64,000 nucleotides of DNA from Gossypium raimondii (GCF_025698545.1 NC_068567.1:57789371-57853370), one strand, 5' to 3'; counted from the first letter of the stretch, positions 1 through 12,137 are shown. Translations and numbers: made by a program. Notes: generated by a model from the letters alone, not told the origin.

Positions 1-1888
1 CCACTAAAGAAAATTCTATTTACGACATCGACAGGTAATGCATAAGCTGGATCAATGGCTTTCAGTCCTGGATAATTGAGAAGTGAGAGTCCTACAACAA
101 TAGCGCGCATCATAAACGGAATTACGCATGTTAAATTCATGAAAACAAATAAATAAAACAATGGCCAACGAATGGGAAGAATGGCAGTAGATACCAGCAA
201 CTCCGAAATATGTATGGTAGACATCAACAGCATCATCAGGTCTATCTGAAATTCCACCATTTTCCACATCCTGACAGTCCAAGATGAACTTAACAAGCTT
301 TTCCTTGTCTATCCAGTGAACTCTGTCAATCATGATCAAGCTAGATAGAACCCACCATGAGTAACAAACCTAAAAATGATTCGGCAACATCACGGTGAGA
401 AGAGGCAACTAAGGATAAAGATTCTGTTTAAACTTCAATGAAGTACCCACATCAGGGAGTTTCTCAGGGCGGCCATTAAGACCTCCAGATTTGACTTGCC
501 GCTCACATAACCACCACCCGAGAAGGTCCTTATCAACATAATGCAGAGATCCCGTAAGAGCAAGAGCTCCCACACAACAGAAAACTACAGTCATTATGCA
601 TAAATAATATCAACACATTTTCAACAAAGATTATCATTGTTGTTAAGAGTGCTGTATCTTAAGCTCATTGGTAAATAAACCTAAAACCATAAAAAATAAG
701 CAATCTTCATTATGAGTATGTAAGTAAAAATGTACACGTCCAAATGATCAACGAGATTAACATACTTTGCCCTGCATGAGACTCCCCACCAGGTGTGCAT
801 CCAAAGCCACCATCTAGGTTTTTGCAACTCAGAATATAGCTAACAGCCTTCTCAACATTGATTTTATCCAGACAACATAATATTGAAAGGCAACAGATGG
901 CAATATAAGAGAACCTAAACCAATCAAACCAATTTGGTAAAAAGACGATTTACATCTAAAAGTAATAAACCAGAAAATAAATTAGACAAAGATATAAAAC
1001 AAATATAACTGCGGAAGAACATATACCGCGTATCCACCTCACCCCACATGTCGCCTGAAAAGGATCCATCTTCATTTTGCAACCCAGTAATATCTAACTT
1101 AGAGACTTGAGCAAAACAAGAAGTACATTAAGACACTATACTCTCATAAAGCCAACCTTAACCAGTCAACAAAATTAGGAACAGCATAAATCAAAGTTAT
1201 GCAAATCATTTTAAAACAATTCTGAAAAATAGATAATCATAACATAATAATAGAACTCTCCAGTGAAGAGAATATAATTATAACAAAATAACATAAACTC
1301 CCCAACGATGAGCAAATAATTTCATCAAAAGAACACATGACAGGATACAAGTTGCAACCTTATCAATGTCAAGAACATCTAGCTTGTTGAATAGGGCAAG
1401 CACTTGTACAGCACTAAGCGTATACAGTATATGCGGATCATGCCCAATATTGCCAGAAAAACCACCTGTATGAGAAAGTACCATCAACCTCCTTTCCTAT
1501 TATGATTTATGATCCAATTAACTTAAATATAAATTGTTTTTTATTTACACTGACACATGAGCTTTAGGAGATACCAGATTCGTGTTGGCACTTCAGGATC
1601 CATGAAATAACTTCATCTACATTAACAGAATCAAGTTTCCCCAGAAGGTCTAGGGCTGTTAATCCCCAATATGCACCATTCATTCTAAGATGGTCCATCA
1701 CCACCGATTCAAAACTATCCTTGTTCTACCAGTAAACAACCTCAAAATCATAAACTTCACATAAACAAAAAATAAAAACTGGGATAGAAATGAACTTGAA
1801 ATTGTAAATGAAAAACAAAAGTTAGATGAACTACCTTTTCAACAGCTAAGATGTACTTAACATGTTTGTCAACTGCCAGCTCCGCCAT
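1..1888 (-). CDS. RGTB: Rab geranylgeranyl transferase (type II) beta subunit, 3' end cut by window edge
   Basis: Catalytic beta subunit of RabGGTase, which with the alpha subunit and Rab escort protein adds geranylgeranyl groups to C-terminal cysteines of Rab GTPases in the cytosol. I join complement(<1..91, 195..369, 451..584, 766..914, 1027..1097, 1359..1465, 1575..1725, 1835..1888). All junctions are GT-AG and keep frame, giving about 310 of the roughly 313 residues usual for the family; only the extreme C-terminus is missing. The product begins [14 protein letters not shown] and contains prenyltransferase alpha-alpha barrel repeats such as [13 protein letters not shown] and [17 protein letters not shown]. 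Zinc ligands are visible: Asp and Cys in PDVCYSWW (the codons flank an intron) and His in YHTYFG. The start at 1886-1888 follows an acceptor directly, and an in-frame stop lies upstream in the leader exon. The 451-side donor (GAT|GTGGGT) is the weakest junction. Confidence 0.93.
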
Positions 1889-2217
1889 CTGCCATACGTT
1901 TTCCACAACATTCAAGAGTTTGAGAATACAGAGATTATAAATATTAAAATGAAAACCCAATGAAGATGCAGTTAAAATGTAACAAGTTTCTAAATAAAAA
2001 CAAGAGTTTACCTCTCCGTTACACGGAATCGGCAGTTAGGGGTGCCGTATCGGTTTCGACACGGAATCCGACACTGGATATGGATCAGATCCGGCGAAAA
2101 TCGACGGCCGCGGCGGTGGGAGAACTGAGAAGAAAAAACCAGGAGGAGGAGGAAAAGAAGCAAAAAGGGTTTACGAGAGTTCGGGGATTACAATTCCCAG
2201 ATCCTAACACTGTTTGA
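1889..2217 (-). promoter_or_regulatory. 5' leader of RGTB with a leader intron
   Basis: On the minus strand a good donor (GAG|GTAAAC at 2011/2012) and the acceptor CAG immediately before the ATG define an intron at 1889-2011. The upstream exon has a stop codon in frame with the RGTB start, so it is untranslated leader. The exon is GC-richer than the flanks and reaches at least to about 2200. The open plus-strand frame over this stretch is a composition effect, not a gene. Confidence 0.6.
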
Positions 2218-2293
2218 GCCTTGTTAGGCCCAAAACGGTGGTTTCTTCACCAGTTGCAGTCCTCAAAATTTGACTTCCAAACTCCAATTCAAT

Positions 2294-2831
2294 TAGACGT
2301 GATCCCGGGTCGGATGAGGTTGGGCTCGGTCTAAATATAATATTAATATATTTTACATTTATTTCGATGTGACCTAAAATATGAAATTAAAAATTTTACT
2401 CAAAGTTTGTTAATATTTGTAAAAAAATTAACTTAATCTCATTTTAGATCTGCGTATATTATTTTTTAATTTTTTTTAAAAAATATTTATATTATTTTAT
2501 TTTAATATTTTTTATTTATTGAAATTTTTTATATAGACATCTTAATACTATTTTAATGTTTACATTAGAGTAATAATATATATTTAGTATAGGTTTATTT
2601 TTTTAATGTGTTATAAATTATATAATATATAAAAATAACATAATATAAAGTTTTATAAAATTAAAAACGGGTTATGCCAGACCAAGCTTAAGTCTTAAAT
2701 GTTCAAGTCCAAGCCCGACCCGTATTTTAAACAAGCCTAATTTTTTTGCCCAAGCCTATTTTTCAAGCCTAATATTTTTACCCAAACCCTTCCAAATTTC
2801 GGATGAATAGCCTTGCCCGTGAACAAGTCTA
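2294..2831. mobile_element. hAT-type non-autonomous element, copy A
   Basis: The ends are inverted repeats: left TAGACGTGATCCCGGG, and the right end read on the minus strand is TAGACTTGTTCACGGG. GC-rich arms (GCCC/GGGC motifs) enclose an AT-rich core. Three further copies lie at 10837, 19769 and 22502. The flanking 8-mers (AATTCAAT, GATATAAT) agree at only 5 of 8 positions, so the target duplication is decayed. No open frame inside. Confidence 0.7.
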
Positions 2832-2843
2832 GATATAATCCAG

Positions 2844-3362
2844 GGCAAACTTCACCCAATGTCACTAAGTTATTAGTAAGCTTACATTTGATCATTCAAC
2901 TTCAAAAAGTCACAAAATGGCCACTGAATTATTCAAAAATGTTTATTTAAGTCACTGAGCTGTTAAATTTTTTTTAATCTAGCTAACGGGCTCCAAGTGA
3001 CAATTCTACGATTGGCACAGTGGATCACTACCCATCGACAAGTAAAACATGCTTTAGATCCAAATGGATATGATGGTTATGTGAGAGATCGAAGCAGAAA
3101 ACTATTTGGATTTTGGTTCATAAATTCGTGACATTCAAAGCTATTTCATGAAAAAAAACTAAATTGTAAAAAAGAAGAGGAATGAGAGCTTTCAAATGGT
3201 GCAGGCGGGGCAAACAATAAAGGCCATTCAGTAGCAATTTTGACATTCCAATAACTTAAATAAAAACTTTTGAATAGTTTAACAATCATTTTGTAATTTT
3301 TTAAAGTTGAGTGATTAAAATATAAACTTACAATAGTTTAATATAAGTAAAGTTTACACAAA
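2844..3362. repeat. MITE with long inverted arms
   Basis: Left arm (AAACTTCACCCAATGTCACT onward) matches the reverse complement of the right arm (AAACTTTACTTATATTAAAC onward) for more than 100 bases, including a shared segment TCAACTT(C/T)AAAAA. Non-coding, AT-rich core. Superfamily not assigned because no clean target duplication is visible. Confidence 0.75.
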
Positions 3363-3789
3363 CGTAAAACTAATTAATATATAATCTAAACAAGAAATAA
3401 CATAAAAAAATATAATGGAATTTATTTATATAATTTAAATTATTAAAATATAAACATTTACAAATAATTTATATAATTAGGATAAAAATAAAACATGAAA
3501 TAAATATAAAATAAGAATTGAATAGAACAACAATTGTTTTTTTACAATGGCACCAACTTTGTGAAGTTTTCTTTTATAAGAAAGGAAGATTGGAATTCAA
3601 TTATTTGACTTGAAGAATACTCCCTATTTTTATTTTTTTGTAAATAAAGGTAGTAGAAACTATTACAAACAACTTATTTAGTTCTAGTCAGTATTAGTTT
3701 TCTTTTTAAGTGCGATCAACGTGTTATTTTTGTATTTTATGAAATTATTTTTTTAGTAAATAAAAAAACAACAATAGCAAGACAAAAGT
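3363..3789. other. AT-rich intergenic stretch
   Basis: Very AT-rich with short A/T runs and no open frame, RNA gene or repeat structure that I can identify. It abuts the 3' end of the minus-strand LINE remnant. Confidence 0.5.
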
Positions 3790-5535
3790 GTACTCTAATT
3801 CAAACCAAACAGATTGGACTCCACCATAAGCAGCTCCCTAATCGACAGCCGGGGATCCTCCATCAAATTAAATCTCATCAACTTCGGACTTACAAATTTT
3901 ATCAATTGCTCTGCCACTGTATTCTGGGCCCGAGGAATATGTCTCACACAAACTTCCCAAGGACGAATAAGCATACTATGTAACAACCTCAGTGTCGTTA
4001 TCCTCCTATCCACGGCACCTCCAGCAATAATGGTTTCAACCAACAAGCCATTGTCACACTCCAACTCCAACTTTCGGAACCTTTTATCCGATGCCAAACA
4101 AAACCCTTCAAGCATTTCCCTTCCTTCCACCTGAAATATAGTACCCTCTCCAATTGTCATTGTAAAACCACATTGCAGTCCTCATTACCATCTCTAATAA
4201 CACCTCCAATAAAGACAAAATTCCTTAGCGAGAATACTGCACCATCAATATTAAGTTTAATGTAACCCTCCTCAAGACGTGACCAGTGTGAAGCTATTGC
4301 CCTTGGATGAGAAAAAGGCGGCTCGAGTCTCGAAGATAAAACACTCCACATCCAACTTGTGCCTTTATCCACAAGTTCTTGCACACAACTGTGACCATCC
4401 GAGAAAACAAACAAATTCTGATTCTTCCAAAGTACCCAAAAAATAATAAAGAAGAAAGAGTTCCAAAGGATCCCATCATCAAAGCAAGTAGTTACATTTT
4501 CTAAATTCCATTTCAGCCAATCCTCAAGAGAAAGAGAAAAGAAAATTACTTAGCTCTGACGTGGTACTAACGTCATCCAAACTGCACGTGGAAAGGAGCA
4601 ATCCCTTACCGCACGGAGACTCGTCTCAACCCCACATCCACATCGTAGACAATGGCTATTAGTAGTAATATGTATTCTCAATATTTCCCCATTAGTCAGG
4701 ATCCTATTTTGCCAAAGGAGCCACAGAAAAACCCTTACTCGTTGGGGCGTCTTGGCCTTCCAAACTAGATTCCATTGAATAGACGAGTCAGTAGAATCAA
4801 CTTGGTACAAATTCTTAAATGTTTCCTTGGATGAAAACTTATCACTTGCCTTCCACTTCCAAATAAATTGATCTAGCACACTTAATGACGACGAAATAAT
4901 CATCGTTGCAATATAAGTCAAAATCCAATGAGGGAGCCATCTCCTCAATCGCACCCAATCCCAATCTCCTGCATTGTCTACAACATCACAAACACGTAAC
5001 GTATCGACTGGCTGTCCTGTACCAATTTAGAAATCTCTAAGTGATCTATGCAATCTTAGCCAAATGTCATTCCAAAAATTAATCATTCTACCATCATCAA
5101 TAGTCCATATGACATTATTTAGAACCTCAGGCCAAACCTTCGACAAGGACCTGCAAACAAAAGAACAATTGGTCCGTGTAATAAACGACGGTAGAACCCC
5201 ATCCATCATCCTATACTTTTTTTGCAGAATGCGAACCCAAAACGCCTCTGTATTAGTCAACAATTGGTAGTCAAGTTTGAGGAGAAAAACTTTATTCTAA
5301 TCATCTAAATTCCGCAATCCAAGGCCCCTTCTCTCAACAAACCGACAACAATCTTCCCAAGCTAAAAGTGTCGATTTATGTTCTAACAAAGAAGATCCTT
5401 AAATAAAGTTCCAAGTGTGCTTCTCAAGTTCTCAACATATAGAAACAAGCAAGTGAATGGTGCCCATAAAATAATTGGGTATAGCTAACAAAATAGATTT
5501 AGCCCATAAAATAATTTTGTTAATTTGACGCTCAC
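3790..5535 (-). pseudogene. Decayed 5'-truncated LINE (L1-type): RT C-terminus, zf-RVT, RNase H
   Basis: Reading the minus strand from high to low coordinates gives, in order: an end-of-reverse-transcriptase segment (LAIPNYFMGT, RGLGLRNLDD, EAFWVRILQKKYRM; about 5500-5030), a zf-RVT-like region (WKAKTPQRVRVFLWLLWQNR with HCLRCGCGVE; about 4950-4550), and an RNase H domain (YIKLNIDGAVF with GGVIRDGN at about 4410-4160, then CDNGLL and VRHIPRAQNTVA at about 4160-3795). This is the domain order of plant L1-like ORF2. Frameshifts and in-frame stops break it into at least four pieces, so it is dead. The endonuclease and most of the RT are absent, as expected of 5' truncation. Confidence 0.85.
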
Positions 5536-7379
5536 TTTCTTTCTTTTTTGAACATAATTCTCACGTTCTTTATTTGATGAAAATTCACGATATAAAATCT
5601 ATGGTAAGCTTACAACAATTATCTCTCTATAGTAACATATTATTATAGGTGTCTAACAGTCACCTCTATAATATGTAAAATATAAGCGAACAAATGGGGC
5701 TATTATAGAAAAGATTAACTATAGTTAATTAGGTCCAAAACATTTTTTTACCCGGCTTTGATTTTTAATATTAAAAGAAAAATATTTTAAACTAATTTGC
5801 ATTTAAAGTTGGCGTGAATTTGATGAGAATAGTTAATTAAATAAAAATATTTAATTTTTTAAAGTACAAACTTAATCTTTTGAAAACTTTAATTATTCTT
5901 TTAAATTCTATATTAATGTTAAAATGTACATCTACAAAAAATTAAAATAAGAGCCTAAAATTCAAAATATTTTCACTTCTAACATGACTTTTATGGCTAA
6001 AATCATAAATTAGAGATTTATTTAATTACAAGAATTATATAAGGGCTACTTTAGACAAAGAGTGGTAATTTAAGGAGTTTTTAGTATATTTTACCTTTTT
6101 CACAAACGAGACCCCTTCAACTTAATTATAATCAAGAAACACCTAAAGGAAAGCTTTATTTATATAATGACTTAACAAAATCTACTCATTTAAGAACTTA
6201 ATTAAGTTATGATCTAAGCTTTGTTGCTTCCAATAAATGTCTTTTCCGACTTTAGCGTGACAAGTAATCCAATGAACTACGTTGATAAACTGGTATGTAC
6301 ACACACAACAAGCAAGTGTCCTCTCTGAAGATTTTATTTACTGTCTAAAATGAAATGGCATCGAAAGTTGGAAGAAGAGTGGCGTTTAAGCAAAATAATC
6401 CCTTCTCTGCTTCATATTTTCTTGGTTCTAATTACAACTCATTTTCTTCCAGAGAGACATACTTTGACCTAAGTATTAAATGCAGGTCCTCAATCTTTTC
6501 TATATATTTTGCGACTAATTAAACTTCAAGGCAGTGTCGGTCACTTGTGTTGAAGATGCCTCTAGGTGTTGTTGTTCGGCTTAGTCCCACATCGAATACG
6601 TGGTTTTAATAGTGCATTGACTGCCGATTCAACCTGCAGATGATCTACCAAGAAGAGTGAGAGCGAGCGGCTACTTTTATCTAAATTACACGGCATTGGC
6701 ATCTTCACGCCCTTTTGTCGGTTCATTGTTTGAGTGGATCATGTGGCTTTTGCTATGTATTAAAATTTTAATGTTGAATCTATTTTTATCCTAACTCTTT
6801 TCTTAATCTTTGTTGTTTTGAGACGAGAGGAGGTGCATGCATGTACTGTCACATTGCATGTTCCACCCTCATCAAAGTCAACTGTTAAAACTTACCTTTC
6901 TCGGAATCTAAGGAGAGATGTTAAATTTTTTTTGGCACCATTAGTTGACTCATTCTCGACAAACACAAATTCATTGCCAATAATGTTTTAAAAAGACATG
7001 CATCACTTCAAGTTTACTAAAATTTACAGTCGGGTCCCATAAACTCGAGCTCTTCTCCTACTAATGTAGTTGTTGTCTTGTTGATGAAGATGCTCACATT
7101 GGGTGTTGGAAAAGATTATGGCCTATTTGCCAGCTTGCATTACGATTTGCCACAGTGTGTGAGAGTGACTGTGGAAAAAGACCCAACCTTGGAGACATAC
7201 CAAACATATAACAAGTTTTTTCTCTTTTTCAATAGCTGTACAAACCAAGATCTCATTCTCCAATGACATATCTTAATATATGCAGAAAAGAAAGAAAAAA
7301 AGAACTGTAATCATACCTCAATGCTATACATGCACAAGGAAATAATTTTAAGTGATACAAACATTATGCAAGTTTTGTT
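5536..7379. other. Intergenic stretch between LINE remnant and NPH3 gene
   Basis: AT-rich. Near 5640-5675 there is a short hairpin (TATTATAGGTG ... CACCTCTATAATA). At 6584-6594 lies an exact snRNA-type USE motif (separate entry). A 62-codon open frame at 7078-7266 has no recognisable similarity and I do not call it a gene. The part next to 7380 is probably the 3' UTR and downstream region of the minus-strand NPH3 gene. Confidence 0.5.
6584..6594 (+). promoter_or_regulatory. Orphan plant snRNA upstream sequence element (USE) motif
   Basis: GTCCCACATCG is an exact match to the plant snRNA-gene USE consensus RTCCCACATCG. A real promoter would have a TATA box about 24 bases (Pol III) or 34 bases (Pol II) downstream, followed by an snRNA body. 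Here the nearest TATA-like string (TTTTAAT) is only about 10 bases away, and the following sequence does not read as U1, U2, U3 or U6. The same motif also occurs in some plant repeats, so this may be such a repeat or a relic. Confidence 0.3.
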
Positions 7380-9981
7380 TCATGAACAAAGCCTGGGCAA
7401 GGATCTTGCAGTGCTATGAGTTGTTGGTGTTTTGGATTTCATGAGTTTGGCCATCTGGGCCTGCATTTTCTTGCAGAGTTTCTCCAGTTCAATCACCCTC
7501 CATTGCATCCCTTGTAAATGAGCTCTGAGGTTCTCGTTGTCGCCCGATATGTCTAATCTCCCTGAATAAAGAACAATTTGTTCACTGCCTTCACCTTTCT
7601 TTGCCTTGGCTCGGGCTTCATTGAGTTTACAAGGGGAATCCATGTCGGATTTACTGTTCTTAGTGCCCTGCAATAAGTTCTTAAGCTTCAATTGCTGGGA
7701 AAAAAGAGCTTCTACCGAGCTTTTTGAAGGAAATTTCGCATTCTGGGAAAGGTGTACGCAAGCATCCGAAGAGAGCTTCTCATAGTTCAGTGCGCAACAG
7801 ATCTTCAGTTTTTCTTCTTCTGACAACCCTGCATGCACCTATTAAAACCATGTTTAGTGCAAATGCATCAGATATGATAGTGGAGTAACTTGTATGAAAA
7901 AGATCAAAGTACTACCTCCAGATAAACGTGGATTGCGTGGTATAATTCATCCCAACAGTCCCTAGCAGAATCCGGCAAGGCCACCACCAATGCTAGAAAC
8001 TTCGAAAATCTTAAAAAAGGATCCGGAGCTACTTCTGCAATATACAGATCCATCAAGCTAGCAACCTTCTTCATTCGTGTTGGTGATAATCGCCAGCCTC
8101 CTTCACGTAGAAATGCTTTCAGAAATCTAAGAACAAGGTTCACATCATATAAACAACTTGTTCCATATGGAGATGGGATGAGCAGGTTGTCTAATGTTGC
8201 TTGATCCATTTGAGAACCTATCATACACTCCAACTTGTTCCTGCTACTTTTGCTTATGTTCAAATTCAGCACCACACGAAGAACCCCGAACAAACTCTTG
8301 CATGAAATGCAACTCGGATCAAGAGTGTAAAGCCCATCGATCACGATCTCTAGAACTTGGCGTTTCTCATCAGATGAAGCGGTGAAGAACTTTGACTTCT
8401 GGTAATACAAGAGGAACCGACTGATGATCACTTGATTGTACTTACGAGAGACCATAGATTTTACCAGCATTTCAACCAAATTGGGACTCAGAACAGAAAG
8501 GTCTTCGAACCACCAATTTGCTCGAGAGAAGCTGTTCTTCAAACTCTCGGTACTTCTAGTATCGCAGGAAAGCCGTAACCCCGAGCTATCCGGAGACGAA
8601 GTAGACGCACAAGGACTCACTTCACCAGTGATAGCCAACCTCCCAACAATTGAATCCAAGCATTTTTCAAGAATACCTGAAGAAGTTGCAACCTGCTGCA
8701 TTTCCTGGCAATGCTTCAAAGCAACCAAAAGATCAGGCCAAGTCCAGTACCCGAGTTCTTCAATGCATTTCTTGGTTTTTTCTAACAGATTACAGTTTCC
8801 TGACACAGATTTGCTCATCTCCATGAATTCAGCAGCAGAATATAACAAGGAAATGTTTGAAGGATTTATATCAATTTCTCCTTTGTTATAACAAAACCTT
8901 GATATAAGCTCAAAATTCTCAGCTCCTCCAGGAAAGTCATTAAATATCACTTTATTTCTGTTGGCACCTGTGGATTTACCAAACAATTTGCTTAACCTGC
9001 CTGAGAATGAACATATAATTTTCTGCCAATAACCAGACAAGAATATTAGATGACAAAACAAATAATTAACCAAAACTTAAATACTCTAGCAGGGTTAAAA
9101 TCTAGAATGTCTTTTGTCCAAGGAATGAGAATTGCAGAGAAAAGTGAGAGGATGGAACACAAAACAGGACAAATTAGAGAATTATTGTAAAAACAGTCCC
9201 CCAATCACTTTCCTGTAAGAATCTTGCAGGGCTAAACCAAGAGAACATAAAAAAAGGAAGAGAGCTGAGAGGTCATTATTTAAGTAATAAATTAAGTAAA
9301 GGAAGAGAGCTGAGAGGTCATTATTTAAGTAATAAATTAAGTGATGGGGTAATAAATTGCAAAGATGTGAACTAATCATCCCAGTAATGAAGGGAAATGA
9401 ACAGTAATGAATGCCAATGGAAGCAATCCTTAAGTTCAACTCAAAAACTGGTGAATAAAAACAAAATTTGAGACATGAAACATTAAAGCACCCTAACAAC
9501 AGCAATAAATGAAAAGGGGGAGGGGGGCAAGGTGAAAGAAAAGAGAACAGAAAGCCCTACACACTTTTGGACTAAAATGGAGAGAACATGGTGATTCTCT
9601 AGAAAGAAGAACAAGAGCTAAATGAACTTGTGACCCACATCTTTGCAGTGTAGGTAGGGAATTAAATGTTTAGAATGAAAAATTCTAGAGAGTAAAATTT
9701 ACAAGAGAATGTGACAATAAATTCCACATTTCTCACAGTGCCAAAATCTTGGACACACAAAACAAAAGCATGCCTATAACCTATGCAAAATCTCAAACAC
9801 TATATGTTCATAATAACAACTTTTTTTTTTTGGCATTTTGAAGAGAAAGCTAGAAACCCTAAAAGAAAAGGTGTTCCTTTTTACCATAAAAGAAAGAACT
9901 TTATAAGAACATAATTACCTTGTCTAGTAGGAAAGTCTCCTCTCCATTGATATCTGCTTCAAGATCACAGCAAACTGCCAT
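7380..9981 (-). CDS. BTB/POZ and NPH3 domain protein (At3g22104-like)
   Basis: NPH3/RPT2-like (NRL) family protein. Family members are plasma-membrane-associated signalling adaptors, some acting as CUL3 ligase substrate receptors in phototropin signalling; the role of this subgroup is not established to my knowledge. Join complement(7380..7838, 7916..9022, 9919..9981) gives 542 residues with all junctions in phase 0. Exon 1 encodes MAVCCDLEADINGEETFLLDK, the start of a BTB fold that continues in exon 2 (KIICSFSGRLSKLFG, then FELISRFCYNKGEI) to about residue 95. A Ser-rich linker covers about 155-185. The NPH3 domain starts at NWWFEDLSVLSPNLV (about 190) and ends at the HAGLSEEEKLKICCALNYEKLS motif (about 391-414) across the last intron. 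A coiled coil (MQWRVIELEKLCKKMQAQM) lies near the C-terminus. The 896-bp first intron contains a 45-bp tandem duplication. Confidence 0.92.
9256..9342. repeat. 45-bp tandem duplication inside the first intron of the NPH3 gene
   Basis: A unit starting GGAAGAGAGCTGAGAGGTCA begins at 9256 and again at 9301 (period 45). The copies are essentially identical over about 42 bases, so the duplication is young. Confidence 0.9.
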
Positions 9982-10431
9982 AACCCAGAATAAACAAAAC
10001 TCACCTCAAATCAAGAGATTTTTTTGTTTTTGGAACTTGTATCAGAAAATCACCGAAAAGAAAAAAACTTTTTTCACCACCCAACAAGACAAAGCCAAAA
10101 GGGAAGTGAGGAGAAGCACAGAAAAAGTCACAGAACCATATATAAGAATTCTTTAGATGAGGAAGAAGACAAATAGAAACCAGCGATTATACAGACTAAA
10201 TTATCCAAAAAGAAAAGATTCCATAGTCAATGAACTGACTTTGGTTCAGCAAAATGAGGGAGTAGTAATAGAGAAAACTAAAAAAGGAGTGCAACACCAA
10301 GAAGCGACAGTCACAGTGTGTGTGTGTAAAGACAAAGAAGAGATATTAGAATATCATAAGGCCAGTAGTAATTTAACCAGAGAAAATAGAAGACACAGAG
10401 AGAGAGAGCGGGAGGGAGACTATAAACTATA
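9982..10431 (-). promoter_or_regulatory. Leader and core promoter region of the NPH3 gene
   Basis: Upstream of the ATG at 9979-9981 on the minus strand. A TATA-like string (TATAGTTTATAG, 10420-10431) is followed on the minus strand by a CT-rich run (CCCTCCCGCTCTCTCTCTC), typical of dicot transcription starts and leaders. Two plus-strand open frames over the region (9920-10156, 10157-10432) lie antisense to the leader and have Lys/Arg-rich low-complexity translations, so I do not call them. Confidence 0.4.
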
Positions 10432-10606
10432 AACAGTTGTCGTGTGACCACTAACCTCAACCTGACATTCTTGCTAAAAGAAAGTACTTTTGTATGTAAT
10501 AATATAGTGATAATTTCTTTGATTTAAAATATTAAAAAAGTGGGAATAATTGTATATATTATACTAAAAAACAGTGAGTTTTCTTGGGGAGAGGGGAGGA
10601 GGACCC

Positions 10607-10615
10607 TCTTATAAA
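10607..10615 (+). promoter_or_regulatory. Possible orphan plus-strand TATA box
   Basis: CTTATAAAG followed by a CT-rich stretch (TTTTCCTTGTCTCTCGTCCC) resembles a core promoter pointing right, divergent from the NPH3 gene. No coding sequence follows before the hAT element at 10837. It could be a relic or chance. Confidence 0.2.
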
Positions 10616-10836
10616 GCTTCGAACCCAAGCTTTTTCGTTGGCTTTTCCTTGTCTCTCGTCCCATTTTCCTCGTTGCCAGTCTCTCTAGACCCGTGCACCC
10701 CCCACCACCCAATTTCATACTTAAATATTTTTTATATTTCTTTTATATAATTAAGCTATCATTGATATGCTAACCCTCTCACGAGTTAAGAGATATTCTT
10801 ACATTTTCAATCTAATCATAGCCCTTAACTCCCTCG

Positions 10837-11537
10837 AAAAGGTGATTATGGATTGAGTGATCCAGCCCGGCCCGACGACCCACTTAAAATATGGGAGAAT
10901 TCATGTAAAAATATAAGTCTAAAATATAGATTTGGACAAAAAATGAGACCCGTTTAGAAAATAGACCGGGCCTTAGGTAAAAATTTTTTTGTCCGAGCCA
11001 GGCCAGGCCCAAATATATAATAAATATTTATTTTTTATTTTTAAATTACATTTCTCATTTCCCATTAGACATTTAGTATTTATATAATAAATATATATAA
11101 TAAATATTTTTTATTTTTTATTTTAAAGTATTTTTAAAATACTTTTTTTTATTTTTTATTTTTAAAATACATTTCTGAATATAATAAATTGTTGCAAAAA
11201 GGACGATGAGGATGATGTTTCTTCGGTTGCTTTTTAGGACACTTCCTTTCTAATTGTTGAAAATTTATTTTAGCTTACAATTTATATTTTGTTATAAAAT
11301 TAAATATGTTATTGGTTAATGTATAGATATTTTAGTTGGTTGATTATATTTTGTAGGTTTTTTATACAATTTTGGTGTTTACTAAAAAAACGGGACGGGT
11401 CGGACCGGGTTGGGCTTAGGAATTTTTTCTCAGGCTGGGCCTGGACAAAATTTCAGGCCCATATTTTGGGCCAGGCCAGGCCCGGTCTTAGAATGCTGGC
11501 CGAAAATTTTTTTGGGCTCGGCCCATGATCACCTCTA
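10837..11537. mobile_element. hAT-type non-autonomous element, copy B, with 8-bp target duplication
   Basis: Left end AAAAGGTGATTATGG and right end (minus strand) TAGAGGTGATCATGG are inverted repeats, each followed by GC-rich arms with repeated GGCCAGGCCCGG-like motifs around an AT-rich core. CTCCCTCG flanks both sides (10829-10836 and 11538-11545). TIRs starting TAG-GGTG with an 8-bp duplication are characteristic of hAT elements. No transposase frame, so it is non-autonomous. Confidence 0.85.
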
Positions 11538-11555
11538 CTCCCTCGCATATTTTTT

Positions 11556-11915
11556 AAGGGATAAAATGTGCTTATAGTCCCTGTACTTTTCAAAAATTAA
11601 GAATTTAGTTATTATACTTCTATTTCTAGAAATATAGTCTCTCTACTTTTGAAATTTTAAAATTCAGTTTCAATAGTTAACACTATTAATTTTTTTAGTT
11701 AAATTTGTTGTGACATTTTGAAATTAAAAACTACTCACTCGTGACCATGTAATTAAAAAAGATATTGTAATTAACCTACACTTAACAAAAAAATTAATAG
11801 TTGGACCTAAATTTTGAAATTTTAAAAAGAGGGACTAAATTCCTAAAATACAAGTACAAGGACTAAGTTCTTAATTTTGAAAATTACAAGGATTATGGAC
11901 ATATTTTAACCTTTT
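11556..11915. repeat. MITE with long inverted arms
   Basis: Left arm GGGATAAAATGTGCTTATAG matches the reverse complement of the right arm (AGGTTAAAATATGTCCATAA), and the match continues for about 100 bases through TTTTCAAAA(A)TTAAGAA(T/C)TTAGT. No coding content. It sits directly beside hAT copy B. Confidence 0.8.
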
Positions 11916-11940
11916 AAATATGCGATAAGTCCTTGTACAT

Positions 11941-12044
11941 TTTGTAAAATTGAAATTTAGTTCATTTTAATTGTTAACACTATTAAAATTATTTTGTAAA
12001 ATTGAAATTTAGTTCATTTTAATTGTTAACACTATTAAAATTAT
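11941..12044. repeat. 52-bp perfect tandem duplication
   Basis: A unit starting TTTGTAAAATTGAAATTTAG occurs at 11941-11992 and again at 11993-12044 with no difference that I can see. It lies in non-coding AT-rich DNA. Confidence 0.9.
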
Positions 12045-12137
12045 TTTCTTAAATTTAGATTCATTACAATATTCCTTTTTTCAGTTACATTAACACCAAG
12101 TGAGTATTTTTTATTTATTCCAAAATGTTACACTAAC

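Noticed and set aside
1960..2217. Plus-strand 85-codon frame opposite the RGTB leader
   Set aside because: Lys/Glu/Arg-rich low-complexity translation lying antisense to the RGTB leader exon, whose donor and acceptor are convincing on the other strand.
7078..7266. 62-codon plus-strand frame
   Set aside because: No similarity or promoter evidence that I can see; ends in AT-rich sequence just downstream of the NPH3 gene.
9920..10432. Two abutting plus-strand frames near the NPH3 start
   Set aside because: They overlap exon 1 and the leader of the minus-strand NPH3 gene, and their translations are Lys-rich with no domain.
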